The position numbers and the translations under genes were made by a program. From positions 1 through 64,000 of the forward strand of contig CACXUY010000009.1 in assembly GCA_902770965.1 (NCBI GenBank): DNA of 64,000 nucleotides, in the 5' to 3' direction. The notes beneath the pieces were generated by a model, which saw only the letters and a list, made by a program, of their open reading frames with translations, was not told where the DNA came from and did not search any database. Within the stretch, counting starts at the first letter, position 1; the number at the start of each line of letters is the position of its first letter. This DNA comes from an uncultured Lachnospiraceae bacterium. GTDB lineage: Bacteria; Bacillota; Clostridia; Lachnospirales; Lachnospiraceae. Positions 44,614 through 53,366 of the stretch are shown here, in pieces.

Positions 44614-44824
44614 CAGGATAAATGAGCTTTACCACAAGTTTAAGGAAGGGACGATCACCGAGCAGGAAGCCGAGGAGAGGGAGAAGCTTCGCCAGGAATA
44701 CATAGAGGCTCTTCGGAGGAACCTGAGGGCGAGCCTTGACAGCACGAAGATCCAATACCCTGACGGCAGGGTGGAGTCGTTAAGGTCACGGGCAGAGAAT
44801 ATTAGATCCAAGCGCAGCAAGTAA
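44594..44824 (+). CDS. DUF896 (YnzC-family) small protein
   Basis: The 76-residue protein has the DUF896 pattern DIDRINELYHKFKEGTITEQEAEEREKLRQEYIEALRRNLRASL, a two-helix hairpin, with a Lys/Arg-rich tail. The B. subtilis homologue YnzC is a small SOS-linked protein of unknown function. AGGAGG in the end of the upstream gene lies 10 bases before the ATG. A family B repeat begins at its stop codon. Confidence 0.93.
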   Translation: MDQKDIDRINELYHKFKEGTITEQEAEEREKLRQEYIEALRRNLRASLDSTKIQYPDGRVESLRSRAENIRSKRSK

Positions 44825-44939
44825 GCATCCATAGCACGCCTGTGCTGTCACAATGTATGAAAGTTGTGGCAGCATACAGGCGATGTATGGATGCATCCCT
44901 ATATGGCCACCCACTTCGCAGGGGGCCGACTTCTAAAGT
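44823..44939 (+). repeat. Dispersed palindromic repeat, family B, copy 2
   Basis: It is almost identical to the alaS-rpsU copy, with the same CATCCATA/TATGGATG arms, the internal GCTGTCACAA/TTGTGGCAGC hairpin (one wobble) and the GGCCACCCAC-TTC-GCAGGGGGCC hairpin. It starts at the DUF896 stop and is followed directly by the 44-bp element at 44941. Confidence 0.85.
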
Positions 44940-44940
44940 A

Positions 44941-44984
44941 AACCTACATGCCAAGTTTGGCACAACCATACTTTATAAGTCATC
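44941..44984 (+). repeat. 44-bp element, copy 1 (inverted copy at 53367-53410)
   Basis: All 44 bases are the exact reverse complement of 53367-53410. The centre carries the palindrome TGCCAA-GT-TTGGCA. It lies next to family B DNA at both sites. A further GC-rich hairpin (about 44987-45012) follows here. Confidence 0.85.
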
Positions 44985-45033
44985 GCGAGGCTCCGTGCTT
45001 CGCGGGGACCGGCTTTCAAGGTAAGGGGAAAAA

Positions 45034-46233
45034 ATGGAGAGAGCAACGATAATTCTTAAAAAAGGTGAGGGGAGATCGCTTAAAGCAGGAGGTCCCTGGA
45101 TATATTCAAATGAGATCTCCTCTATCATGGGAGCGTTTGAACCGGGAGATGTGGTCAGGGTGAAGGATTTTGATGGTTATCCTCTGGGCAAAGGCTTCTT
45201 CAACCCTCACTCGAAGATAGCCGTAAGGATGCTTGACCGTGATCCGGAGGTCGTGATAGATGAGGCTTTCTGGAGATACCGCGTGAAAAGGGCCTGGGAA
45301 TACAGGAAGAAAACAGTGGATACGTCGAGCTGCCGCGTCATATTCGGTGAAGCAGATTTCCTTCCCGGTCTTACGGTGGACAAATATGAGGACGTGCTCG
45401 TCGTCGAGTCGCTGTCGTTGGGCATAGATCGCGTAAAAGATACCATATTGGGGATGCTGAAGGATATCTTGGCTGAGGACGGCATAAGCGTAAGGGGCGT
45501 GTATGAGAGAAGTGAGGCGAAGGTAAGGCTGAAGGAAGGCCTTGAACCTGTGAAGGGCTTCATCGGAGCTCCGTTTGATACGCAGGTAAAGATCAAAGAA
45601 AATGGGCTGACCTTCCTCGTGGATGTGGAAAACGGTCAGAAGACAGGCTTTTTCCTTGACCAGAAATATAACAGGGCGGCGATCAGGAAGATCAGCGAGG
45701 GGGCGGAGGTGCTCGATTGCTTCACGCACACGGGTTCATTTGCCCTGAATGCCGCCGCCGGAGGCGCGCGTTCTGTCCTGGCCGTAGATGTCTCGGAGGA
45801 TGCCTGTGAGCGGGCGAGGCTGAATGTGAGCCTGAACGGCTTTGAAGACAGGGTGGAAATATACCGCGATGATATCTTCGACATGCTTCCCAGGATGGAA
45901 GAAGAGGGCAGGGACTTCGATGTGGTGATACTTGATCCCCCCGCGTTCGCAAAAAGCAAAGAGGCCACAAAAGCGGCCATGCGTGGTTACCGGGAGATAA
46001 ATTCCCGCGGCATGAGGCTTGTCCGAGACGGAGGCTTTCTAGTGACCTGTTCCTGCACACGCTTCATGACGTATGAGCTGTTCGCCCAGATGCTTTTTCA
46101 GTCAGCGAGGAGCGCCCATTGCCGGCTAAGGCAGGTCGAGTACCGCACTCAATCCCCGGACCACCCCATATTGTGGGGAGCCGACGAATCGTATTATTTG
46201 AAGTTTTATATCTTCCAGGTCATAAGGTCCTGA
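45034..46233 (+). CDS. RlmI-type class I SAM-dependent rRNA methyltransferase
   Basis: The 399-residue protein has an N-terminal PUA domain (about 1-70), a RlmI_K-like middle part (GYPLGKGFFNPHSKIAVRML, FGEADFLPGLTVDKY) and a Rossmann methyltransferase with VLDCFTHTGSFALNAAAGGA (SAM binding) and VILDPPAFAKSK (the DPP motif of base methylases). RlmI makes m5C1962 in 23S rRNA in E. coli; the exact target here is inferred. AAGGGGA precedes the ATG. Its promoter region consists of repeat DNA. Confidence 0.9.
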   Translation: MERATIILKKGEGRSLKAGGPWIYSNEISSIMGAFEPGDVVRVKDFDGYPLGKGFFNPHSKIAVRMLDRDPEVVIDEAFWRYRVKRAWEYRKKTVDTSSCRVIFGEADFLPGLTVDKYEDVLVVESLSLGIDRVKDTILGMLKDILAEDGISVRGVYERSEAKVRLKEGLEPVKGFIGAPFDTQVKIKENGLTFLVDVENGQKTGFFLDQKYNRAAIRKISEGAEVLDCFTHTGSFALNAAAGGARSVLAVDVSEDACERARLNVSLNGFEDRVEIYRDDIFDMLPRMEEEGRDFDVVILDPPAFAKSKEATKAAMRGYREINSRGMRLVRDGGFLVTCSCTRFMTYELFAQMLFQSARSAHCRLRQVEYRTQSPDHPILWGADESYYLKFYIFQVIRS

Positions 46234-46611
46234 AGCCGTAAGACGGGAAGTCTATAAGCGACAGTGATAAAGTCAGCTGGCAGCCAGTTCAAAAGACATA
46301 AGCGCTGACAGTGCAAAATACCATGGTTTTCCACTCTGCGTCTTGCCGAGCTACCGGATGTTGCATAGGAGTCAGGAGTCAAGTAACCGAGTCAATGCAG
46401 CAGATGCGCATACTGTCAACAGAGGCTGCAGGGTAGTCAGAGGCCGAACAGCAATACCCGAAATTGAACGACGAACGTCACTGTGATCGAAAACATAACG
46501 TAAGTAAAAAAAATAACGCCCCCGGAAGAGATACCCGGAGGCGTTTATTATGTTCCAGGCTACGAGCCGGGAGCTATGGGGCGGTCAGAGGCGCTGCGCG
46601 CCATGACTGGT
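46234..46611. other. Non-coding gap between convergent genes
   Basis: These 378 bases have no open frame with coding character. Apart from the minus-strand terminator at 46506-46547 and a short GGCGCTGCGCGCC palindrome near 46588, I see nothing recognisable. A small RNA cannot be excluded. Confidence 0.5.
46506..46547 (-). terminator. Terminator of the response-regulator/EAL gene
   Basis: On the minus strand AACGCCTCCGG pairs with CCGGGGGCGTT (one mismatch) around TATCTCTT and is followed by eight T's. It lies 65 bases after the stop of the EAL gene. Confidence 0.85.
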
Positions 46612-48303
46612 TTATCTGTTAAGAGCGATTTCTTTGTGTATCAGCGGCTCAAAGTCCTGAGGGGGAAGGGGGCGTGAGAAGAAGTAGCCCTGAACCAGCT
46701 CACAGCCTGAACCGCGGAGCAGATCGCACTGTTCCTGTGTCTCGACTCCCTCCGCGACGACCGGTACATTCAGGTATCTGGCTATGTCAAGTATGAGTTC
46801 GACTAGCCTGAATTCCTTCGATCCTTGATGGATGTTCTGAATGAACTTCATATCAATCTTCAGAACATCGATAGGAAGGGACGAGAGCATGTTCAGCGAT
46901 GAGTAACCGCTGCCGAAATCATCCATCTCAATCTGAAAACCATCCATGCGCAGCTTCTCTATGACCGATATCAACTGATTGGCGTTATCGGTATAAGCTG
47001 ATTCGGTGACCTCCAGCTTCATGCTGTCAGGAGTGAGTCCGTTCTTGTTGATGATAACCAACAGCTTTTGCTCGAGGTTTGAATCAAAAATATCTGTGCG
47101 CGACAGATTGACCGACATAGGCAGTGTAAATCCCAGCTCATCCCTCCACTTGGCGATCTGCCGCGCGGCTTCATTCCATACATATTCATCGATGAAATGA
47201 ATCAGTCCGTAGCTCTCAAACAGAGGTATAAAGTCTCCCGGAGAAATCATGCCAAGTTCTGGGTGTTTCCATCTGATAAGAGCTTCCGCGCTGCTAAGCT
47301 TCGGCGGATCGCATTGGATATTATATTTTGGCTGATAAAAAACGATGAACTGGTGCTCGTCCAAGGCACTTCTCAGGTCGTTCAGGAGTCTCTGGTTGTA
47401 GATCTCTTTCTGAAGCATGCTCTCGTTAAATATCATGAGATGAGTGACATAATTGCCGCGCATCATATCGCAGGCGGTCTTCGCGCGGTCAAACATCACG
47501 AAAGGATCCAGCTCGTCCTTCCAGGGCTTTACTCCCATCCGCAGTATGATAGCTGTGTTGGGGAAGCTCTCGCTTATCGCTGACTGGAAAAGCTCAAGGA
47601 TGGAGTCATAGTCTTCTTGATGCTCACAGTAAATATAATAGTAATCCGCTTCAAGGCGGGAGGCGATGCCGTATACATCATTCAGAAAACAGGTTATCAC
47701 ATCACCTATTTTTTGCAGTACCTTGTCGCCGAAGATGCGGCCGTTGAGGTTATTAATAGAATGAAAATGATCTATGTTCAAGACGATCGCGTCCATATGC
47801 ATATTCGACTGATAGGAATATATCCTCTCGACATATTCCTTGAAGAAGTTGCGGCTGTAAAGTCCTGAGATAGGGTCTTTCTCCGCATTTCTTATCAGCT
47901 GCTGACCATCGCTCAACTCGATGATCCTCTTGACACGGGCAAGGATCACTTCATGCATATCAAAAGGCTTTGTGATAAAATCGAGCGCACCGGCCTTCAG
48001 TGCCTTCAGTTCAGCATTTTTCTCTGCTGTAAGAACGATCACAGGGATATTCCGAAGGAGTTGGTCGCTGCTAAGCTGGTCAAGAACTTCAAAACCGTCC
48101 ATTACAGGCATCATAAGGTCAAGAAGGATAATGGAAAGCTTGTCATGGTATTGTCTGATCAATTCCATGGCTTTTTGACCGTCAGGCGCATATAGTAGAT
48201 CATAGTTATCTTCAAGAATAACACCCAGGACATCGCGGTTAATCTCTTGATCGTCGACGATCAAGACCAGGTGTCTGTGATAAAGTTTATTTGCTGCTAT
48301 CAT
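46612..48303 (-). CDS. Response regulator with degenerate GGDEF and active EAL: c-di-GMP phosphodiesterase
   Basis: The 563-residue protein has a receiver domain (about 1-125; VLIVDDQEINRD, phosphoacceptor in LLDLMMPVMDG, Lys in FITKPFD), a GGDEF-like domain (about 140-300) and an EAL domain (about 320-560). The GGDEF site reads RLEADYYYI, so cyclase activity is not expected. The EAL site looks intact: AEALIRW, NLSRTD, LEVTESA, DDFGSGYSSL, KIDMKF and AEGVETQEQ. It should hydrolyse c-di-GMP under control of a histidine kinase that is not in the window. AAGGAG lies 7 bases before the ATG at 48303; a longer frame lacks a site. Confidence 0.92.
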   Translation of the reverse strand: MIAANKLYHRHLVLIVDDQEINRDVLGVILEDNYDLLYAPDGQKAMELIRQYHDKLSIILLDLMMPVMDGFEVLDQLSSDQLLRNIPVIVLTAEKNAELKALKAGALDFITKPFDMHEVILARVKRIIELSDGQQLIRNAEKDPISGLYSRNFFKEYVERIYSYQSNMHMDAIVLNIDHFHSINNLNGRIFGDKVLQKIGDVITCFLNDVYGIASRLEADYYYIYCEHQEDYDSILELFQSAISESFPNTAIILRMGVKPWKDELDPFVMFDRAKTACDMMRGNYVTHLMIFNESMLQKEIYNQRLLNDLRSALDEHQFIVFYQPKYNIQCDPPKLSSAEALIRWKHPELGMISPGDFIPLFESYGLIHFIDEYVWNEAARQIAKWRDELGFTLPMSVNLSRTDIFDSNLEQKLLVIINKNGLTPDSMKLEVTESAYTDNANQLISVIEKLRMDGFQIEMDDFGSGYSSLNMLSSLPIDVLKIDMKFIQNIHQGSKEFRLVELILDIARYLNVPVVAEGVETQEQCDLLRGSGCELVQGYFFSRPLPPQDFEPLIHKEIALNR

Positions 48304-48352
48304 TTGTCTCTCCTTAATACCCGCAGACATATAGTTCTTGTGACTGAGGAAT

Positions 48353-48380
48353 ATTCTACGATGAGATATGGTATATACAA
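48353..48380 (-). promoter_or_regulatory. Possible promoter of the EAL gene
   Basis: On the minus strand TTGTAT, a 16-base spacer and TAGAAT lie about 50 bases before the start codon. The -35 is poor, so this is tentative. Confidence 0.3.
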
Positions 48381-48619
48381 GTAGGGAATGAAAAGTTTAT
48401 AAGAAATGCACGATACAATAACAGTTGATGAGATGTAACTATTCTATCAATTATTATGATTTATTACAACTATTTTTTTCGGAAAATCAGCACGATTTTC
48501 TAATTTTTTACGCAGATGGGACAATAATAGCCATTCTGTTGATAATGCCATGAAGGGGGAGATGAAAAATGGCACGGAAGAAGGAAAAAATCCAATGATG
48601 GCATGTAAAAAAGCCGCCC

Positions 48620-48648
48620 TTTACAACAACGCTTTACTGTGCTACTAT
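48620..48648 (+). promoter_or_regulatory. Promoter of the polar amino acid ABC operon
   Basis: TTTACA at 48620-48625, a 17-base spacer and TACTAT at 48643-48648, about 85 bases before the binding-protein gene. Confidence 0.6.
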
Positions 48649-48733
48649 ATTGAAATGCAATGTCTGTCCTTGTTTTTAAGGAGGTTATTGCATTTATTTC
48701 CAAGACTACAGTTGAAAAGAAGGGGAAAGAAAA

Positions 48734-49681
48734 ATGAAAAAATCTTTAGCGATCATCCTTTCACTCACACTTGCGGCATCGGTATTTGCCGGCTGCGCTT
48801 CTAACGCTTCATCCGGTCAGAATGCGGAGACGAAGGAAGCCGTGGTCACTGAAGCCGCGACCACGGAAGCCGAAAACCAGGATAAAGCCGATGAGGCGAC
48901 TGACGTGACTGAGGCGGCGGGCAGTGACGAGGCTGCAGCCGCGCAGGGCGGAGAAACCGATGATATGTACGGCGAAGGTTACGAGTTTAAGCACGGTTTC
49001 GACCTGGATTATCCTCCGTACTCTTATATCGGTGACGACGGTTCTATCGGCGGTTTTGATGTTGAGATGGCCAAGGCTGTCTGTGAATACTACGGCTGGA
49101 CTTATAAGGCAGTTCCTTTCAACTGGGACGCGAAGGATGCCGAGCTGAACGCGGGAAGCTGCGACTGCATCTGGTCGGGCTTCACCATGAACGGGCGTGA
49201 GGATGATTATCTTTGGAGCAAGCCTTATTCGGACAATACCCAGATGATCATGGTCAATAAGGATTCCGGGATTGCCACCCTCGCGGATCTTGCCGGGAAG
49301 GCGGTCGGCGTCCAGACCTCTACGTCAGCATATGACCTTCTGAACGACGAAGAGGGACAGGCAGCCCTTAAGGATACCTTCAGCTCCCTTGAAGTATATG
49401 AGACCTATACCATCGCTTTTAATGATCTCAAGGCAGGTGCCATAGACGCTATCGCCATTGATGTGACCAGCGGCAACTTCCTTATGAGTTCAGAGACCGA
49501 CTACAAATTCATCGATGAAGTCCTCGGAAGCGAACAGTACGCCGTAGGCTTCCGTAAAGGCGATACGGTTCTGTGCGAGAAGATCAACGCGGCGCTTGAC
49601 GCTCTGACAGCGGATGGGACATACGATGCAATCGGGCAGAAGTACCCTGAGATCTATGACTATCTCACCCTGAATAAATGA
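48734..49681 (+). CDS. Polar amino acid ABC transporter substrate-binding lipoprotein
   Basis: The 315-residue lipoprotein has the lipobox VFAGC (Cys about 21), a long Ala/Thr/Glu-rich tether (to about 75) and an SBP_bac_3 domain (FDLDYPPYSYIGDDGSIGGFDVEMAKAVCEYYG; DLAGKAVGVQTSTSAYDLL). This family binds polar amino acids such as glutamine, arginine, histidine or cystine outside the membrane. It is the first gene of a binding protein-permease-ATPase operon and has a good promoter. Ligand choice cannot be read; a DapF-like racemase downstream suggests an amino acid needing epimerisation. Confidence 0.92.
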   Translation: MKKSLAIILSLTLAASVFAGCASNASSGQNAETKEAVVTEAATTEAENQDKADEATDVTEAAGSDEAAAAQGGETDDMYGEGYEFKHGFDLDYPPYSYIGDDGSIGGFDVEMAKAVCEYYGWTYKAVPFNWDAKDAELNAGSCDCIWSGFTMNGREDDYLWSKPYSDNTQMIMVNKDSGIATLADLAGKAVGVQTSTSAYDLLNDEEGQAALKDTFSSLEVYETYTIAFNDLKAGAIDAIAIDVTSGNFLMSSETDYKFIDEVLGSEQYAVGFRKGDTVLCEKINAALDALTADGTYDAIGQKYPEIYDYLTLNK

Positions 49682-49766
49682 TAAATAACGGGTCAATGAG
49701 GGTCGATCATAGCCGTTGAATAAATATGACCGTAAGTATAAATAGTAGAACAAGCGAGGAATCCCA

Positions 49767-50414
49767 ATGTCTTTATCGACTATGATATCCACTATGTCCG
49801 TCGGTATGCTCCGTACATGCGGCATATTTGCCTTGACGCTTCTTGGCGCCTTGCCGCTTGGCATGTTGGTGGCACTCTTGAGAAAGTCTCGTTATGCTGT
49901 CGTCAGAGGAGTGACCCGGGGATACATATCCATAATCCGCGGCACTCCGCTGATGCTTCAGCTTCTCGTATGGTATTTCGGTCCCTACTACCTTTTTCGC
50001 ATACCTATCAGAGGCTGGCGTTTTCCTGCCCTGATACTGGGCTTCGTGCTGAATTACGCGGCATATTTCGCCGAGATATACAGAAGCGGCATCGAATCGA
50101 TCCCTGTCGGACAGTATGAGGCGGCCGAGGTTCTGGGATACACGAAGACGCAGACATTCATGCGCATAATTCTCCCTCAGGTTATCAAGAGGATCACGCC
50201 TACCGTGACCAACGAGGTCATAACTCTGGTCAAGGATACATCCCTTGCTTTTACGTTGGCGTATCAGGAGGTGTTTTCGCTGTCGAAACAGATATCAGCC
50301 TCCCAGACCTCATTTACTCCCTTTGTGATAGCAGGCGTCTTTTATTTTGTCGCCAATTATCTTGTGGAGTTCGTGATGCTTCGCATTGAGAAGGCCTTGG
50401 ATTATTACAAATAA
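49767..50414 (+). CDS. Polar amino acid ABC transporter permease
   Basis: The 215-residue membrane protein has about five transmembrane segments and the HisMQ-type motifs [44 protein letters not shown] (EAA coupling loop) and [14 protein letters not shown]. It should form a homodimeric channel with the flanking ATPase and binding protein. Confidence 0.93.
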   Translation: MSLSTMISTMSVGMLRTCGIFALTLLGALPLGMLVALLRKSRYAVVRGVTRGYISIIRGTPLMLQLLVWYFGPYYLFRIPIRGWRFPALILGFVLNYAAYFAEIYRSGIESIPVGQYEAAEVLGYTKTQTFMRIILPQVIKRITPTVTNEVITLVKDTSLAFTLAYQEVFSLSKQISASQTSFTPFVIAGVFYFVANYLVEFVMLRIEKALDYYK

Positions 50415-50437
50415 GACCGCAGGAGAGGCAGAGAATC

Positions 50438-51196
50438 ATGATCTTAGAGATGAAAAACATCAGTAAGCGCTTTGATAAGCTCCATGTGCTGAAGGATATC
50501 AGCTTCGGAGTGGACAGCGGCGAAGTGGTCAGCATCATAGGACCTTCAGGCTCCGGAAAATCTACTCTGTTAAGATGCGCGACATTTCTGGAGACCATCG
50601 ATGGCGGAGAGATCATCTATATGGGGAAGAAGGCGGCACATACTGACGCGGACGGCAATGCCGTATATGTCAGCCCGAAGGAGATGCGTGAGTTCCGCAC
50701 ATACTGCGGGCTTGTATTCCAGCAGTTCAACCTGTTCCCTCATTACAGCATCCTGAAGAATCTTACGGATGCGCCGATCCATGTCCAGCACCGAAGCCGC
50801 GAGGAGGCCGAGATGACTGCCATGGAGCTTCTCGGCAAGATGGGCATAGCGGACAAGGCGAAGGCCTATCCCTTCCAGCTTTCAGGCGGACAGCAACAGC
50901 GTGTAGCCATAGCAAGGGCGCTGGCCATGAAGCCGGAGATCCTTTTCTTCGATGAACCCACATCCGCGCTGGATCCTGAGCTTACCGGCGAAGTGCTGAA
51001 GGTCATCAGGCAGCTCGCGGAGGAGAAGATGACCATGGTGGTCGTCACGCATGAGATGCCTTTCGCCAAGGCAGTCAGCAACAGGGTCTTGTTCATGGAC
51101 GGCGGAGTCGTAGTCGAACAGGGTTCCCCTGAGGAGGTATTCGACAATCCTAAAGAGGAGAGGACAAAACAGTTCCTTCGAGTGTTTGAAAGATAG
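50438..51196 (+). CDS. Polar amino acid ABC transporter ATP-binding protein
   Basis: The 252-residue ATPase has Walker [10 protein letters not shown], the GlnQ-type [18 protein letters not shown]-loop region, signature [14 protein letters not shown], Walker [15 protein letters not shown] and H-loop VVTHEM. AGGAG precedes the ATG. It completes the transporter. Confidence 0.95.
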   Translation: MILEMKNISKRFDKLHVLKDISFGVDSGEVVSIIGPSGSGKSTLLRCATFLETIDGGEIIYMGKKAAHTDADGNAVYVSPKEMREFRTYCGLVFQQFNLFPHYSILKNLTDAPIHVQHRSREEAEMTAMELLGKMGIADKAKAYPFQLSGGQQQRVAIARALAMKPEILFFDEPTSALDPELTGEVLKVIRQLAEEKMTMVVVTHEMPFAKAVSNRVLFMDGGVVVEQGSPEEVFDNPKEERTKQFLRVFER

Positions 51197-51202
51197 GAAT
51201 AA

Positions 51203-52240
51203 ATGAATAATAACAAAAATATCATTTTCAGCATTCTTGACCCGACTGGCAATATAACTGCCTTGGTCGAGAGTGAGGTATCCATTGACCGGCAGCCATC
51301 TGTGGCTGCCGGTATTATGGATTTATATGAGGATGTGGAACAAGTGGGTTTTGTCGGATTCAGCAGAAATGATGTTTACATGGGCTGCGACAGCAATACC
51401 GGCATGGCTTACAATAACTGCCACATTGATTGTCAGCTTCGTATGGCCGGAGGTGAATTCTGCGGCAATGCCGCCATGTCAGCCGCAGTTCTTTATCATA
51501 TTCGAAATATGTCTGCAGAGGACGGCAGGTTCAGCAGTAACGATCAGGCAGGCAGTAACGGTCAGGTCAGCAGTAACGGTCAGGTCGGCAGGAACGATCA
51601 GATCAGCAATAATGATCAGGCAGATAGGAACGATCAGATCAGCAGTAAAAAGACAGATGTTCCTGTTTCTGTTGTGCTGAGGGTTTCTGGTTCTTCTGTT
51701 CCTATAGAAGTCAAATTGTTCCGCGATTCATGTATCGAATACAGAACAGCCATTCATATGCCCCCGGCACTATCCATAACTGAAAAGATATTTGTATTTA
51801 AGCTTCAGGATGGAACCAGCATAGGAGCGCCTCTTCCCATTGTTGAGCTCGAAGGTATATCGCATATCATAGTGGAGGATCGATCTCCTCTGTTTTTTAT
51901 AAGCGAGCGGGGAGATTATGCTGAAAGAGCCATACGTCAATGGCAGGCAGAGCTTGGCGCAGATGGCCTGGGCTTGATGTTTCTTAGCAGCTTGCCCACA
52001 GGGATAGGGATGAAGCCTCTGGTGTACATTCCTCGCGGAGATACAATTTTCTGGGAGAGATCCTGTGCGAGCGGTACATGCGCTGTTGGGATTCACCGCG
52101 CATGGAAAGAAGCACGCTCTGTAGAATTGACTCTGCAAGAACCGGGCGGCAGCCTGAGCGTGAAAAGAGATCATCTAACCGGCGAGACATGGCTGATGGG
52201 CAGGGTAAGGCTAAGAGCGGATGCCCTGGTCCTGGAGTAA
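51203..52240 (+). CDS. DapF-fold amino acid racemase/epimerase-like enzyme with a tandem-repeat insertion
   Basis: The 345-residue protein has the two-domain diaminopimelate epimerase fold with both catalytic cysteines: MAGGEFCGNAAMS (Cys about 90) and RSCASGTCAVG (about 285-295). The Glu before Cys in the first motif resembles histidine racemase CntK more than true DapF (GNGxRC), so a PLP-independent racemase of an amino acid other than diaminopimelate is plausible. Residues about 111-149 are an Asn/Gln/Asp-rich tract of six-residue repeats (SNDQAG, SNGQVS, RNDQIS) inserted between the first motif and the next strand. It follows the amino acid ABC ATPase by 6 bases, suggesting that the transported amino acid is its substrate. 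Confidence 0.8.
   Translation: MNNNKNIIFSILDPTGNITALVESEVSIDRQPSVAAGIMDLYEDVEQVGFVGFSRNDVYMGCDSNTGMAYNNCHIDCQLRMAGGEFCGNAAMSAAVLYHIRNMSAEDGRFSSNDQAGSNGQVSSNGQVGRNDQISNNDQADRNDQISSKKTDVPVSVVLRVSGSSVPIEVKLFRDSCIEYRTAIHMPPALSITEKIFVFKLQDGTSIGAPLPIVELEGISHIIVEDRSPLFFISERGDYAERAIRQWQAELGADGLGLMFLSSLPTGIGMKPLVYIPRGDTIFWERSCASGTCAVGIHRAWKEARSVELTLQEPGGSLSVKRDHLTGETWLMGRVRLRADALVLE
51532..51648 (+). repeat. 18-bp tandem repeat inside the racemase gene
   Basis: About six in-frame units of 18 bp with the consensus AG(C/T)AGTAACG(A/G)TCAGGTC encode Asn/Asp/Gln-rich hexapeptides. Units are close enough at DNA level to slip, so copy number may vary between strains. Confidence 0.75.
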
Positions 52241-52249
52241 AGAGGACCG

Positions 52250-52410
52250 GCTCAACGAGCGTTAGACTAACAAGTATCAGAGCAGCGAGAGCAAGAGCAA
52301 GAGCGGCGAGTGCAAGAACGGCAAGTGCTGTGTCTGCGTAGCAAGTGCTGTATCAGCGAGTGCCGGATCAGGGAGCGTTAGATTAACAGGTGCTGAAACC
52401 AACAGGTGTG
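52250..52410 (+). repeat. Low-complexity intergenic repeat tract
   Basis: The gap after the racemase gene contains degenerate short repeats: GAGCGTTAGA(C/T)TAACA occurs twice (about 52257 and 52374), and between them runs of GCAAGAGC, GCGAGTGC and GCAAGTGCTGT. It does not match repeat families A or B. Confidence 0.6.
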
Positions 52411-52459
52411 GATATGAATGATCCGTGGAGTGACCAGGGATTATAACGAGAGGATAACC

Positions 52460-53221
52460 ATGATAGCTGTACCATTTTTAGATGATGATTATCCGGTCAG
52501 GACAGTCATTTCGGGACAGGATGATCTGTACCGGACCGGCTGGAAGGAAGATGCTACGAGAAATGCTATATTGGCTGAGTTCGTGAATGCTGATCTTAGG
52601 CGTGTTGTATATGGCGAGCAGACACATTCGGGCAACGTGCTGGCTGTCACGGCAAAGTCCTCTGAGGACAGGCTTGTACACGTCGATGAGACCTTGACAG
52701 TGAAATGGAAGGGCGGTTATGACAGCATGGTAACTTCAGCTCCGGGCGTGATGCTCTGTGTCTCCACGGCTGACTGTCTGCCGGTATTCCTGTATGATGC
52801 TGTGAATCATGCCGTAGGAATAGCCCACAGCGGATGGCGGGGTACCTGCAGCGGCATAGCAGTGAGCATGATAGATGCCATGAAGAGGCTTTATGGGACA
52901 AGACCGGACGATCTGAAAGCGGTCCTGGGACCTTCCAACTGCGGCAATTGTTACGAAGTAAAAGATGATGTGCTCATCCATTTCAGAAAAAGATATGATG
53001 ATGGAGAGATGGAGCAGATAGTGAGACCAAAAGGAGAGGATAAGTATCTGCTGGACAACAAGGCTGCCGTGTGTCTTGACCTGATAAAAGCCGGGATCGA
53101 TCCGAAGATGATCCATGACACAGGGATATGCTCGTTTGAATCGCCCGATTACGCGTCATACAGGCGTGACGGAAGGGTAGAATACCATCAGCAGACACTT
53201 TCAGGGATAGTGCTCATTTGA
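52460..53221 (+). CDS. pgeF: YfiH/PgeF-family multicopper-like purine nucleoside phosphorylase or peptidoglycan editing factor
   Basis: The 253-residue protein has the COG1496 signatures QTHSGNV, CVSTADCLPVFLYD and VGIAHSGWRGT (metal-site Cys and His), GPSNCGNCYEV and a late TGICSF. Family members have been described as laccase-like, as adenosine deaminase/purine nucleoside phosphorylase, and in E. coli as a peptidoglycan amino-sugar editing factor; which applies here is open. The ATG at 52460 is preceded by GAGAGG at 6 bases; an ATG at 52418 would add 14 residues. Confidence 0.9.
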   Translation: MIAVPFLDDDYPVRTVISGQDDLYRTGWKEDATRNAILAEFVNADLRRVVYGEQTHSGNVLAVTAKSSEDRLVHVDETLTVKWKGGYDSMVTSAPGVMLCVSTADCLPVFLYDAVNHAVGIAHSGWRGTCSGIAVSMIDAMKRLYGTRPDDLKAVLGPSNCGNCYEVKDDVLIHFRKRYDDGEMEQIVRPKGEDKYLLDNKAAVCLDLIKAGIDPKMIHDTGICSFESPDYASYRRDGRVEYHQQTLSGIVLI

Positions 53222-53306
53222 CAGAGACATTTGACAGTGATGCTCATGAAGAATCGCCAGAAACGTTGCACATAATTGATTTCTGAGATATTATAGGACT
53301 GCATTG

Positions 53307-53366
53307 TAAACATCCATAGCACGCCTGTGCTGCTGCAACCTACGAAAGCTGTGGCAGCATCCAGGA
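53307..53366 (+). repeat. Dispersed palindromic repeat, family B, partial copy 3
   Basis: It begins with the same AAACATCCATAGCACGCCTG as the other copies and keeps a weakened central hairpin (CTGCTGCAAC / GCTGTGGCAG). It then breaks off at CCAGGA, where the 44-bp element follows at 53367. Confidence 0.75.

Larger units (their letters stand above)
48304..48733. other. Divergent intergenic region upstream of the amino acid ABC operon
   Basis: The 430 AT-rich bases carry a good plus-strand promoter (48620-48648) and a weak minus-strand one (48353-48380). The open frame from 48550 has no fit with known proteins and runs out of frame into the next gene; it is not called. Confidence 0.55.

Noticed and set aside
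44842..45024. Short ORF sharing the segment VNLHAKFGTTILYKSS with another short ORF at 53291-53476
   Set aside because: Both arise from the inverted 44-bp repeat and family B DNA; no ribosome site. The shared peptide reflects repeat identity, not a gene family.
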